Source: an uncultured Collinsella sp.
GTDB taxonomy: Bacteria; Actinomycetota; Coriobacteriia; Coriobacteriales; Coriobacteriaceae
NCBI GenBank assembly: GCA_902494605.1
Contig: CABUUG010000017.1
Span: forward strand, 1-21,762
Reading direction: 5' to 3'
Length of the DNA stretch: 21,762 nt
A program made the position numbers and the translations under genes. The notes beneath the pieces are model-generated. The model saw only the letters and a program-made list of their open reading frames with translations, did no database searches and was not told the DNA's origin. Each line of letters begins with the position of its first letter. The stretch's first letter is position 1. Of the stretch, positions 7,679 through 15,284 are shown piece after piece.

Positions 7679-7738
7679 TTACGATGCATTTGGGCCGAGC
7701 GTGCTTGCAATACGATGGGTCCAAGCGAATGGGCGGGC

Positions 7739-9892
7739 TTACTGAACTTTGCTGGCGAACTCGAGGTATTGCATGCGCTGCAGCTTGTCGATCGTCGAGG
7801 CGTATGGGCTGTCTTCAGATTCCAAGTCGTAGCGCAGCCCGTCGGCACCAAGGTAGCCGGCGACATTGATGGTGGGCACATCTGACCTTGTTGCAAGCAG
7901 AGCCTTTTGATAGTCGGTGAGCGGGGCGCCGATCTTATTAAGGGTAATGGCTGCAATCTCGTTTGCCCCGACGGTGTCGTAGACGTTGAGCTCGGTATTG
8001 CCGGCGATTTCATAGTTAGCCCAGACAAAATATGTCGACTGATAGATACGGAAAGCGTGGCTTGCCGTATCTTCCTGAGGGTACAGCTCGTCGTTGAGAG
8101 CCGTTGCGGCGCTCGGCTGATGGTCGCCAAAAAAGACAAGGACAACCGGTCTGCCGATATTGCGGAGCTCGTTGATAAAGTACTCGAGGTCCCGGTCGGA
8201 TGCGTTGATGCAGGTAAGATAGGTGTTGAGTGCGCTATTGGCGCCCTCGCTGGCTCCCTCGACCCAATAGTTTGTCAGCTCCTCGGCGGGAACGGTGCCA
8301 TAGTCGTAGCCGCCGTGATTTTGCATCGTGACGTCAAAGATGAACTGCGGGGCTTCGTCGGTTCTAAGCAGGTCGAGTATCTTGTCGTAGGTGGCGTAGT
8401 CGCATACGCCGGAATGGTAACAGGGCGCACCTTCGAAATCGCCGATTGAAAGAAAGTCTCCAAAGCCCAGCTGCTGATAGATTTTATCTCGATGGTAGTT
8501 GACGGGGTTTTGCGGGTGCATAGCGGTAGCGGTATACCCAAGCTCCTTAAGGTCCTTTGCCAGGCTGTTGACGCCATTCATCTGATACAGCTGATAGGGG
8601 ATCTTGCCTAATCCGACAAAGGCCGTTGTCGCTCCGGTCAAAAATTCGAATTCGGAGTTTGCCGTTCCGCCACCGGTGACCGAAGCGAGCATGGTGCCGC
8701 GAACAAGTGTGTCGGGAAGCGAGTTGTAGAATGCGGGGCCGGTGTACCCGGCCGCCTGGAGCTGCTCAAAGCACGAAAGGTCGCTAAAACTCTCGTTCAT
8801 GACGGCAACAATCGTCGGCTTGATTTCATTGAACTGGGCAACGGCAGCCGCGCGCTGCTCGCTCGAGCCATACGTGCTGTCGTAGGCGGCGGCGAGCTCC
8901 TGCTCGATGCTCTGCGCCTCATCGGGCGCATAGCCTTCGGGCTTCTCAATGGGCAACTCGTTGACCATTTCGGTGAACGAAGTGATAAAACCCTGAGACG
9001 TATATGTGGTGATGGGCTGCCAACGGTCAAATCCAAAATCCAGCGCCTGCTCCAAGTCGATGCTGGAAAAGCCTGAGAGCCCCACAACGGTCACTAGCAG
9101 AAAAGCGCAGAGGTTAGCGGCGATTGCGGGGAAGACATGGGTGGGCGTACGGAGCTTTCGCGGTCGGATAAGCGAAAGAAGCCCCAGGGAAATCTCCAGC
9201 AGGGCGAGAGAGGTTACGATTCCGGCGGTAAAGGTAAACTCGTATCCCTCGCTCACTTCCATTGCGGTGCCAAGGGCCAAGATATCGCTTGGCAGGATGG
9301 CTTCGCCTTTAAACGTTATGACGAAGTGCTCGGCAATGCCAAGGATGCAACAGGCGACGGGCACGAGGGCCATGACGCCTCCATGACGCTGTCCCAGCAA
9401 ATAAAGGGAGAGCAGAACCGTCGCGAGCAGCCCGACGGAAAACCCGAATGAGTTGGCGGGAATGCGATAGAACGTTTCGTTACAGGCAATTTCGAGCGAA
9501 ACGAACGAGAGCGCTGAAACAGCGGCGATGACAAGGATGTCACGGCAAATACAGGCAACCGTTCCCGTCGCAAGATCGGTTTGGTCGATAAGTCCCGAAA
9601 CCAAGGGCTCGACAAGAAGTATGACGGCGGTAGCACCGAGCGCCGAATAAGAAAGGACCCATAGGGAATTGTCCTCATTTACGAGCAATTGATTCGTAAT
9701 CCATGCAGCTACCATGCCGAGCGGGATGAGGAGCGTCGCGCACCAAAAGACGCGGGCAATGGGCGGCTTTTCATTGTGTTTGATTGAAAAATACACGCGC
9801 ACGACGACGGTGGCCACGATAAGGACGGCGATGAATATGGGCAGATTGGCCATGTCGCTCGAAGTGATTTCAAGGGGGATATCTTCGGTCAT
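7739..9892 (-). CDS. LTA synthase family sulfatase (membrane phosphoglycerol transferase-like)
   Basis: Members polymerise or transfer glycerol-phosphate from phosphatidylglycerol onto envelope polymers outside the cell. The 717-residue protein has about seven or eight hydrophobic segments between residues 17 and 274, a linker, and a large extracellular alkaline-phosphatase/sulfatase-fold domain. Metal and catalytic residues can be read from LtaS-like motifs: E367 in MNESFSD, the nucleophile T410 in GGGTANSEFE, H526 in QNHGGYD, and D590-H591 in FFGDHQPS. ATG at 9890-9892 is chosen for the AGAGGA ribosome site on the minus strand; an upstream in-frame ATG has none. Members with other acceptors look alike, so the exact polymer is not decided. 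It is transcribed divergently from uvrA. Confidence 0.88.
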   Translation of the reverse strand: MTEDIPLEITSSDMANLPIFIAVLIVATVVVRVYFSIKHNEKPPIARVFWCATLLIPLGMVAAWITNQLLVNEDNSLWVLSYSALGATAVILLVEPLVSGLIDQTDLATGTVACICRDILVIAAVSALSFVSLEIACNETFYRIPANSFGFSVGLLATVLLSLYLLGQRHGGVMALVPVACCILGIAEHFVITFKGEAILPSDILALGTAMEVSEGYEFTFTAGIVTSLALLEISLGLLSLIRPRKLRTPTHVFPAIAANLCAFLLVTVVGLSGFSSIDLEQALDFGFDRWQPITTYTSQGFITSFTEMVNELPIEKPEGYAPDEAQSIEQELAAAYDSTYGSSEQRAAAVAQFNEIKPTIVAVMNESFSDLSCFEQLQAAGYTGPAFYNSLPDTLVRGTMLASVTGGGTANSEFEFLTGATTAFVGLGKIPYQLYQMNGVNSLAKDLKELGYTATAMHPQNPVNYHRDKIYQQLGFGDFLSIGDFEGAPCYHSGVCDYATYDKILDLLRTDEAPQFIFDVTMQNHGGYDYGTVPAEELTNYWVEGASEGANSALNTYLTCINASDRDLEYFINELRNIGRPVVLVFFGDHQPSAATALNDELYPQEDTASHAFRIYQSTYFVWANYEIAGNTELNVYDTVGANEIAAITLNKIGAPLTDYQKALLATRSDVPTINVAGYLGADGLRYDLESEDSPYASTIDKLQRMQYLEFASKVQ

Positions 9893-9904
9893 GGACGTTC
9901 CTCT

Positions 9905-9942
9905 GTTACAGCAAATTAAGTTCAGTAGTAGATTACTGTAAC
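9905..9942 (-). promoter_or_regulatory. Inverted repeat in the leader of the LTA-synthase-like gene
   Basis: GTTACAG (9905-9911) and CTGTAAC (9936-9942) are perfect 7-bp arms around 24 bases, with partial matches continuing inward. The arm nearer the gene ends just before the AGAGGA ribosome site. It may be a two-half-site operator or an RNA stem next to the ribosome site. Confidence 0.45.
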
Positions 9943-10010
9943 CTTTCCACGGCATTTCGAGAAACAAAGCACCCGATACGCAAAGCTAAAGGTCTGCGAA
10001 TCTTGTATTA

Positions 10011-10024
10011 CGAACATCTGTGCG
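10011..10024 (+). promoter_or_regulatory. Candidate LexA (SOS) box upstream of uvrA
   Basis: CGAAC-ATCT-GTGCG differs at one base from the CGAAC-N4-GTTCG palindrome bound by LexA in Gram-positive bacteria and actinobacteria. It lies 62 bp before the uvrA start. It just precedes possible -10 boxes TAAACT (10037-10042) and TATGAT (10052-10057). uvrA is a common SOS target, which supports the reading. No comparable box was seen before uvrB or uvrC. Confidence 0.5.
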
Positions 10025-10085
10025 CGTCGAGTGCGCTAAACTCATCGACAGTATGATTCGATGCAATAGGAGGCAAGGAGCTTCC

Positions 10086-12965
10086 ATGTCTGATTCTTCT
10101 ATCGTTATTCGCGGCGCTCGTGAGCACAACCTCCGTGATATCGATGTTTCCATTCCGCGTGACCAACTCGTGGTCATTACCGGTCTTTCTGGCTCGGGCA
10201 AGAGTTCGCTGGCATTTGACACTATCTATGCCGAGGGCCAGCGTCGATACGTCGAGAGCCTTTCGAGCTATGCGCGCCAGTTCTTGGGCCAGATGGACAA
10301 ACCCGACTTGGATTCAATCGACGGCCTTTCGCCGGCGGTGTCGATCGACCAAAAGACGACGTCTAAAAACCCTCGCTCGACGGTTGGCACCGTAACCGAG
10401 ATTTATGACTATCTGCGCCTGCTGTTCGCCCGTGTGGGCACCCCGCACTGTCCCGAATGCGGCCGCGTCATTGAGCGTCAGACGACCGACCAGGTTGCCG
10501 ACAAGGTCTTGGCGGCGGGGGAGGGCCGCCGCGCGTTTGTGCTGGCACCGGTGGTGCGCGGGCGAAAAGGCGAGTACACCAAACTGTTTGAGGACCTTCG
10601 CGCCGAGGGCTTTAGCCGCGTGCGTGTCGACGGTGAAGTGCGCTCGCTCGACGATCCGATCGATCTGGACAAGAAGTTCAAGCACGATATCGAGGTCGTA
10701 GTCGATCGCATCGTGATCCGTGAGAACTCTCTGGGCCGTATCGCCGAGTCTGTTGAGCAGGCGACCGCGCTGGCTCACGGCAATGTAAACGTGTACATGC
10801 TGCCCGATCGTGATGCTCCCGAGGGGACCGAGGGCGAGCTGCTGGAGTATTCGTTGGCCTTGGCGTGTCCGGAGCATGGTCACTCCATTGACGATCTTCA
10901 GCCGCGTGATTTTTCGTTCAACGCTCCCTATGGCGCATGTCCTGAGTGCGACGGCCTGGGCTTTAAGAAAACCGTTGATGCCGAGGCGTTGATCGAGGAC
11001 CCCTCGAAGTCCATTGCCGACGGAGTCTTTGGTAGCCTGTTTGGCAACTCGAACTACTATCCGCAGATTTTTGCTGCGGTCTGCAAACACTTTAAGGTGA
11101 GCACCGATACGCCGTGGGAGGACTTGCCCCCTCGCGTGCGTCGTGCATTCTTGGATGGCCTGGGCGATACGAAGATCTCGGTCGACTACCAAAAGCTCGA
11201 CGGACGTCGCAGCCAGTGGGATACCAAGTTTTCGGGCGTTCGCAACATCCTGTACGAACGCTATACCGAGACGACGAACGAGAACACCAAGGCGCGCCTG
11301 GAGAAGTACATTCGCGAGGAGCCGTGCTCGAGCTGCCACGGCGCTCGTTTGCGCCCTGAGATGCTCGCCGTCACCGTGGGCGGCAAGTCCATTTACGAGG
11401 TTTGTTGCCTGTCGTGCCGTGAATCGCTCGAGTTTTTTGAGGGCCTGGAACTCACCGAGCGCCAACAGTTTATCGGCGGCCGTATCGTCAAGGAAATCCT
11501 GGAGCGCTTGCGTTTTCTGGTCGATGTTGGACTCGACTATCTGACGCTCGATCGTGCCTCGGCGACGCTTTCCGGTGGCGAGGCGCAGCGTATTCGCCTG
11601 GCAACGCAGATCGGCGCGGGTCTCATGGGCGTGCTCTATATTCTGGACGAGCCCTCGATCGGTCTTCATCAGCGTGACAACGAGCGCTTGATCAAGACGC
11701 TCGAGCGCCTGCGCGATATCGGCAATACCGTTATCGTCGTCGAACACGACGAGGATACAATCCGTGCCGCCGATTACGTGATCGACATGGGGCCCGGCGC
11801 CGGCGTCAACGGCGGACACGTAGTCGCGGCGGGAACGCCTGCCGATATCATGGCGTGTCCCGAGTCGATGACGGGCGCTTATCTGACCGGTAAACGAATG
11901 ATCCGGGTGCCTGATGAACGGCGCAAGCCCGGTCGCGGCTGCCTTAAAATTACGGGCGCTCGAGCCAACAACCTCAAAAACGTTACTGCCAAAATCGAGT
12001 TTGGTACGCTTACGGTTGTTACCGGCGTGTCGGGATCGGGTAAGAGCTCCCTGGTTACCGACACCATTGCGCCTGCCCTTACGAATGCCATTCACCGCTC
12101 GACGCGCCCTGTGGGTCCGTATAAAAAAATCGAGGGCATCGAGTGCATCGATAAGGTTATCGATATCGACCAGTCGCCGATTGGCCGCACGCCGCGCTCC
12201 AACCCTGCTACCTATATCGGCCTGTGGGATGATTTTCGCGCGCTGTTTGCGAGTACGCCGGAGTCGAAGGCGCGCGGCTACTCGCCGGGTCGTTTCTCCT
12301 TTAATGTGAGTGGCGGGCGCTGTGAGGCGTGCAAGGGCGATGGGCAGATTAAGATCGAGATGCACTTCCTTCCCGATATCTACGTTCCCTGCGAAGTTTG
12401 CGGCGGTAAACGCTACAACCGCGAGACACTCGAGGTCACCTACCGTGGCAAGACCATCTCGGACGTGCTCGACATGAGCGTCACTGAGGCGCTGGCCTTC
12501 TTTGGGAATATCCCGCAGATCAAGCGAAAGCTCCAGACGCTGTACGATGTAGGCTTGGGCTACGTGAGCCTGGGCCAGCCCGCCACGACGCTCTCGGGCG
12601 GCGAGGCGCAGCGTGTGAAGCTCGCCAAGGAGCTTCATCGACGCCAGACGGGCAAGACGTTCTATATTTTGGACGAGCCGACGACCGGTCTTCATTTTGA
12701 GGACGTCCGCCAGCTGCTCGATGTGCTGCAGCGCTTGGTCGATGCGGGCAACACGGTGCTGGTGATTGAGCACAACCTTGATGTCATCAAGGTTGCCGAC
12801 CGCCTGATCGATATGGGTCCCGAGGGCGGTAACGGCGGCGGAACCGTCGTGGTTTCGGGTACACCGGAGCAGGTTGCGGACTGTCCGCAGAGTTATACGG
12901 GCAAGTTTTTGGCGCCGTTGCTCAGGCGTGACCGGGAGCGCCAGGCTCAACTTGATGCTCAATAA
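10086..12965 (+). CDS. uvrA: Excinuclease ABC subunit A
   Basis: UvrA is the dimeric ATPase that finds bulky DNA damage and loads UvrB. The 959-residue protein has the full double ABC layout. Walker A GLSGSGKS is at 33-40, and the first zinc module begins at CPEC (122-125). The first signature is LSGGEAQRIRLA with Walker B LYILDEPSIGL. The second Walker A GVSGSGKS is at 647-654, followed by a zinc finger with CEAC and CEVC pairs, then LSGGEAQRVKLA and FYILDEPTTGL. ATG 10086 has AAGGAG (10075-10080) 5 bases upstream; an earlier in-frame start at 10020 would run through the SOS-box region. It is divergent from the LTA-synthase-like gene. Confidence 0.98.
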   Translation: MSDSSIVIRGAREHNLRDIDVSIPRDQLVVITGLSGSGKSSLAFDTIYAEGQRRYVESLSSYARQFLGQMDKPDLDSIDGLSPAVSIDQKTTSKNPRSTVGTVTEIYDYLRLLFARVGTPHCPECGRVIERQTTDQVADKVLAAGEGRRAFVLAPVVRGRKGEYTKLFEDLRAEGFSRVRVDGEVRSLDDPIDLDKKFKHDIEVVVDRIVIRENSLGRIAESVEQATALAHGNVNVYMLPDRDAPEGTEGELLEYSLALACPEHGHSIDDLQPRDFSFNAPYGACPECDGLGFKKTVDAEALIEDPSKSIADGVFGSLFGNSNYYPQIFAAVCKHFKVSTDTPWEDLPPRVRRAFLDGLGDTKISVDYQKLDGRRSQWDTKFSGVRNILYERYTETTNENTKARLEKYIREEPCSSCHGARLRPEMLAVTVGGKSIYEVCCLSCRESLEFFEGLELTERQQFIGGRIVKEILERLRFLVDVGLDYLTLDRASATLSGGEAQRIRLATQIGAGLMGVLYILDEPSIGLHQRDNERLIKTLERLRDIGNTVIVVEHDEDTIRAADYVIDMGPGAGVNGGHVVAAGTPADIMACPESMTGAYLTGKRMIRVPDERRKPGRGCLKITGARANNLKNVTAKIEFGTLTVVTGVSGSGKSSLVTDTIAPALTNAIHRSTRPVGPYKKIEGIECIDKVIDIDQSPIGRTPRSNPATYIGLWDDFRALFASTPESKARGYSPGRFSFNVSGGRCEACKGDGQIKIEMHFLPDIYVPCEVCGGKRYNRETLEVTYRGKTISDVLDMSVTEALAFFGNIPQIKRKLQTLYDVGLGYVSLGQPATTLSGGEAQRVKLAKELHRRQTGKTFYILDEPTTGLHFEDVRQLLDVLQRLVDAGNTVLVIEHNLDVIKVADRLIDMGPEGGNGGGTVVVSGTPEQVADCPQSYTGKFLAPLLRRDRERQAQLDAQ

Positions 12966-12985
12966 ATAGGCGATTCAGTTTATGG

Positions 12986-13016
12986 GCGCCATCGACTCCT
13001 TGTGATTCGATGGCGC
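12986..13016 (+). terminator. Hairpin after uvrA
   Basis: GCGCCATCGA (12986-12995) pairs perfectly with TCGATGGCGC (13007-13016) around an 11-base loop, 20 bp after the uvrA stop. Only TTGCTG follows, so the T-run is poor and termination may be partial. Confidence 0.6.
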
Positions 13017-13054
13017 TTGCTGTGCCGAAGTGACGTGTGCAGCCGAATTGGACA

Positions 13055-13060
13055 TATACT
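13055..13060 (+). promoter_or_regulatory. Candidate -10 box of the ybaK-murJ-uvrC operon
   Basis: TATACT lies 37 bp before the ybaK start. The best -35, GTGACG (13030-13035), is 19 bp upstream and imperfect. It follows the uvrA hairpin, so an independent promoter is plausible here. Confidence 0.4.
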
Positions 13061-13097
13061 TAATCCTTGCGTCCGAATGCGAGGGAAAGGATATGTC

Positions 13098-13598
13098 ATG
13101 GCAAAGGCTGTAAAGACGCCAAAAACCAATGCGATGCGCGAGCTGGAAAGCGCCGGCATTTCCTATGTTCTACATACGTACGAAGACGATGGTGATGAGT
13201 CGGTGGGCCTGGGGGTCGCGATTTCGGAGCAGCTTGGCGAGGAGCCCGGTCAAGGATTTAAGACCTTGGTCTGCGTGACGCCGTCCAACGACCATGTCGT
13301 GTGCTGCATCCCTGTTGCCGATGAGCTCGATCTAAAGTCCGCCGCGCGTGCCGCGGGGGAGAAGTCCTTGGTTATGATGCATGTGAAGGATTTGCTTGCG
13401 GCGACTGGCTACGTTCGCGGCGGCTGCAGCCCGGTCGGTATGAAAAAACGCTACCGGACGCTCATTGATGAGACGTGTGTCCTTTGGGATACCATTTTTA
13501 TTTCGGGAGGCAAGCGTGGTTATCAGCTCGAGCTTGCACCCGATGATTTAATTGCATTTTGCGGGGCGACGGTTGCCGCGATTACGAGAGAGGACTGA
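13098..13598 (+). CDS. ybaK: YbaK/EbsC family Cys-tRNA(Pro) deacylase
   Basis: YbaK hydrolyses cysteine wrongly attached to tRNA(Pro) by prolyl-tRNA synthetase, acting in trans in the cytosol. The 166-residue protein shows the family opening TNAMRELESAGI (10-21) and the FKTLVC strand with K55, which corresponds to the essential lysine of the family. It also has the GYVRGGCSPVGMKK loop and the IFISGGKRGYQLEL segment. ATG 13098 is chosen for GGAAAGGA (13084-13091), 6 bases upstream; an earlier in-frame start near 13002 would fall inside the uvrA terminator hairpin. It is followed by murJ after 3 bp. The exact editing specificity cannot be read from the sequence. Confidence 0.9.
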   Translation: MAKAVKTPKTNAMRELESAGISYVLHTYEDDGDESVGLGVAISEQLGEEPGQGFKTLVCVTPSNDHVVCCIPVADELDLKSAARAAGEKSLVMMHVKDLLAATGYVRGGCSPVGMKKRYRTLIDETCVLWDTIFISGGKRGYQLELAPDDLIAFCGATVAAITRED

Positions 13599-13601
13599 GC
13601 G

Positions 13602-15284
13602 ATGCCGCAGGAAGAATTGAAGCGCGGAGCTCATTTTGCAAAAGAATCTGCGCCTCAGACACCCTCATCCGAAGCTTCTTCGTCGCGAGATGACACTGAC
13701 GACATGGGCTCGTCGGACTACTCCACGGTTGGTCGTTCCGCCGGGCTTATGACCATCCTGACTATCGTGTCTCGCGTCACCGGTTTTATCCGCACGTGGG
13801 CAATGGCGGCCGCTATCGGCATGTCGCTACTCTCGTCCTCCTATCAGGTCGCCAACAACCTGCCCAATATGCTCTACGAACTCGTGATGGGCGGCATGCT
13901 CGTGACGGCGTTTTTGCCCGTGTACATGGGCGTGAGGCGTGAGCAGGGTCGCGAGGCCTCGAACGAGTACGTGGGCAACCTGCTCGGCATTCTGCTTTTA
14001 GTGCTGGGTGGCATTTCGTTGCTGGGGACCGTGTTCGCCCCGGGCTTTATCTGGACGCAATCGTTCCTTTCGGGTGACGGTGGCAGCATGGATACCGCTG
14101 CGTTCATGTTCCGTTTCTTTGCCATCCAGATTCTGTTTTATGGTTTGGGCTCGGTGTTCTCGGGCGTTCTCAACGCACACCGCGACTACTTTTGGTCGAC
14201 GTTTGCCCCGGTCCTCAACAATGTGATCGTCATTGCGAGCTTTATGGGTTTTGCGCCCGTGTCCGCACAGTTTGGCGAACGTGCCGGCATCATCTTGATT
14301 GCGGCCGGTACGACCCTCGGTGTCTTTGTTCAGATGGCATGTCAGATTCCCGCGCTTGGCAAGCACAGCGTGCATCCCCATATCCATATCGACTTTAAGG
14401 ACCCCGCGCTGCGCCAGACGATTGCGCTCGGTATCCCGACGCTGCTCGCCACGGTGTGCATGTTTGTCTCGACTTCTATCACCAACGCTGCCGCGCTGGT
14501 GGTCCAGCCCGAGACGGGTCCTTCCGTCATCGCCTATGCGCGCCTGTGGTACACGCTGCCCTACGCGCTGATTGCCGCCTCGCTTTCGACGGCGCTCTAT
14601 ACCGAGCTCTCTCATGACGCACAGGAGAAGGATTACGACAGCGTTCGCACGGGCATTTCGCGTGGCGTCGCCCAGATGCTGTTCTTCCTGATTCCGTTCG
14701 CACTGTACCTGATTGTCTTCGCACGTCCGCTCAATATGATCTACTGTGCTGGCAAGTTCGATGAATCCGGCGTGGCGCTGGTGTCCGAGTACCTTGTCTA
14801 CCTGGCGCTCTCGCTGCCGCTCTACGGCGTGGTCGTGTTGATGCAGAAGAGCTTCTCTGCCTTGCTCGACATGAAGCCCTATAGCCGCTATTGCCTGTAT
14901 TCCGCCATCGGCCAGGCCGGCTCGGTTCTGCTGTTTGGCGTTGTGCTGGGCTTCGGTATGCCGGCAATCGCGCTTTCGTATGTCGTCGACTACGTGATCT
15001 TGGTCGGCTGTTCGCTGTGGTGGCTGCGTCGTCGCCTGCGTGGCCTTCAGGTCAAATCTATCCTACATGGCGGTTTCTTTGGCCTTTTGCTCGGTGGCCT
15101 AGGTGCTGCCGCAGGCGCCGGCGTCATGTGGGCGCTTGAACACTTTGTCGGGGCACTTGGCGGCTCGATTCTGATTACTCTTGGCTACGTTTGCGTTGCG
15201 GGTGTCGCCTCGCTTGTTGTTACCTTTGGCCTTGCCGTCGTCCTTAAGATGCCCGAGGTCTCGGCGCTGCTTCGTCGCAAGTAG
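13602..15284 (+). CDS. murJ: Lipid II flippase MurJ (MviN family)
   Basis: MurJ moves lipid-linked peptidoglycan precursor across the membrane. The 560-residue protein begins with about 40 polar, serine-rich residues. A multi-span MOP-superfamily core follows, likely 14 segments, opening with the typical SRVTGFIRTWAMAAAIG and then VANNLPNMLYELVMGGML. It ends shortly after the last segment, so it lacks the extra C-terminal kinase-like domain of mycobacterial MviN. It starts 3 bp after ybaK, and its stop is directly followed by the uvrC start. Other MOP flippases (Wzx-like) are possible, but the N-terminal motifs fit MurJ. Confidence 0.9.
   Translation: MPQEELKRGAHFAKESAPQTPSSEASSSRDDTDDMGSSDYSTVGRSAGLMTILTIVSRVTGFIRTWAMAAAIGMSLLSSSYQVANNLPNMLYELVMGGMLVTAFLPVYMGVRREQGREASNEYVGNLLGILLLVLGGISLLGTVFAPGFIWTQSFLSGDGGSMDTAAFMFRFFAIQILFYGLGSVFSGVLNAHRDYFWSTFAPVLNNVIVIASFMGFAPVSAQFGERAGIILIAAGTTLGVFVQMACQIPALGKHSVHPHIHIDFKDPALRQTIALGIPTLLATVCMFVSTSITNAAALVVQPETGPSVIAYARLWYTLPYALIAASLSTALYTELSHDAQEKDYDSVRTGISRGVAQMLFFLIPFALYLIVFARPLNMIYCAGKFDESGVALVSEYLVYLALSLPLYGVVVLMQKSFSALLDMKPYSRYCLYSAIGQAGSVLLFGVVLGFGMPAIALSYVVDYVILVGCSLWWLRRRLRGLQVKSILHGGFFGLLLGGLGAAAGAGVMWALEHFVGALGGSILITLGYVCVAGVASLVVTFGLAVVLKMPEVSALLRRK

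Noticed and set aside
7700..7730. Possible terminator after the LTA-synthase-like gene
   Set aside because: Only a 5-bp GCTTG/CAAGC pairing with a long loop and no T-run is present, so I do not call it.
10314..12962. 882-codon open frame on the minus strand opposite uvrA
   Set aside because: It lies wholly inside uvrA, shows no recognisable domain and arises from the GC-rich codon bias that removes stop codons on the opposite strand.
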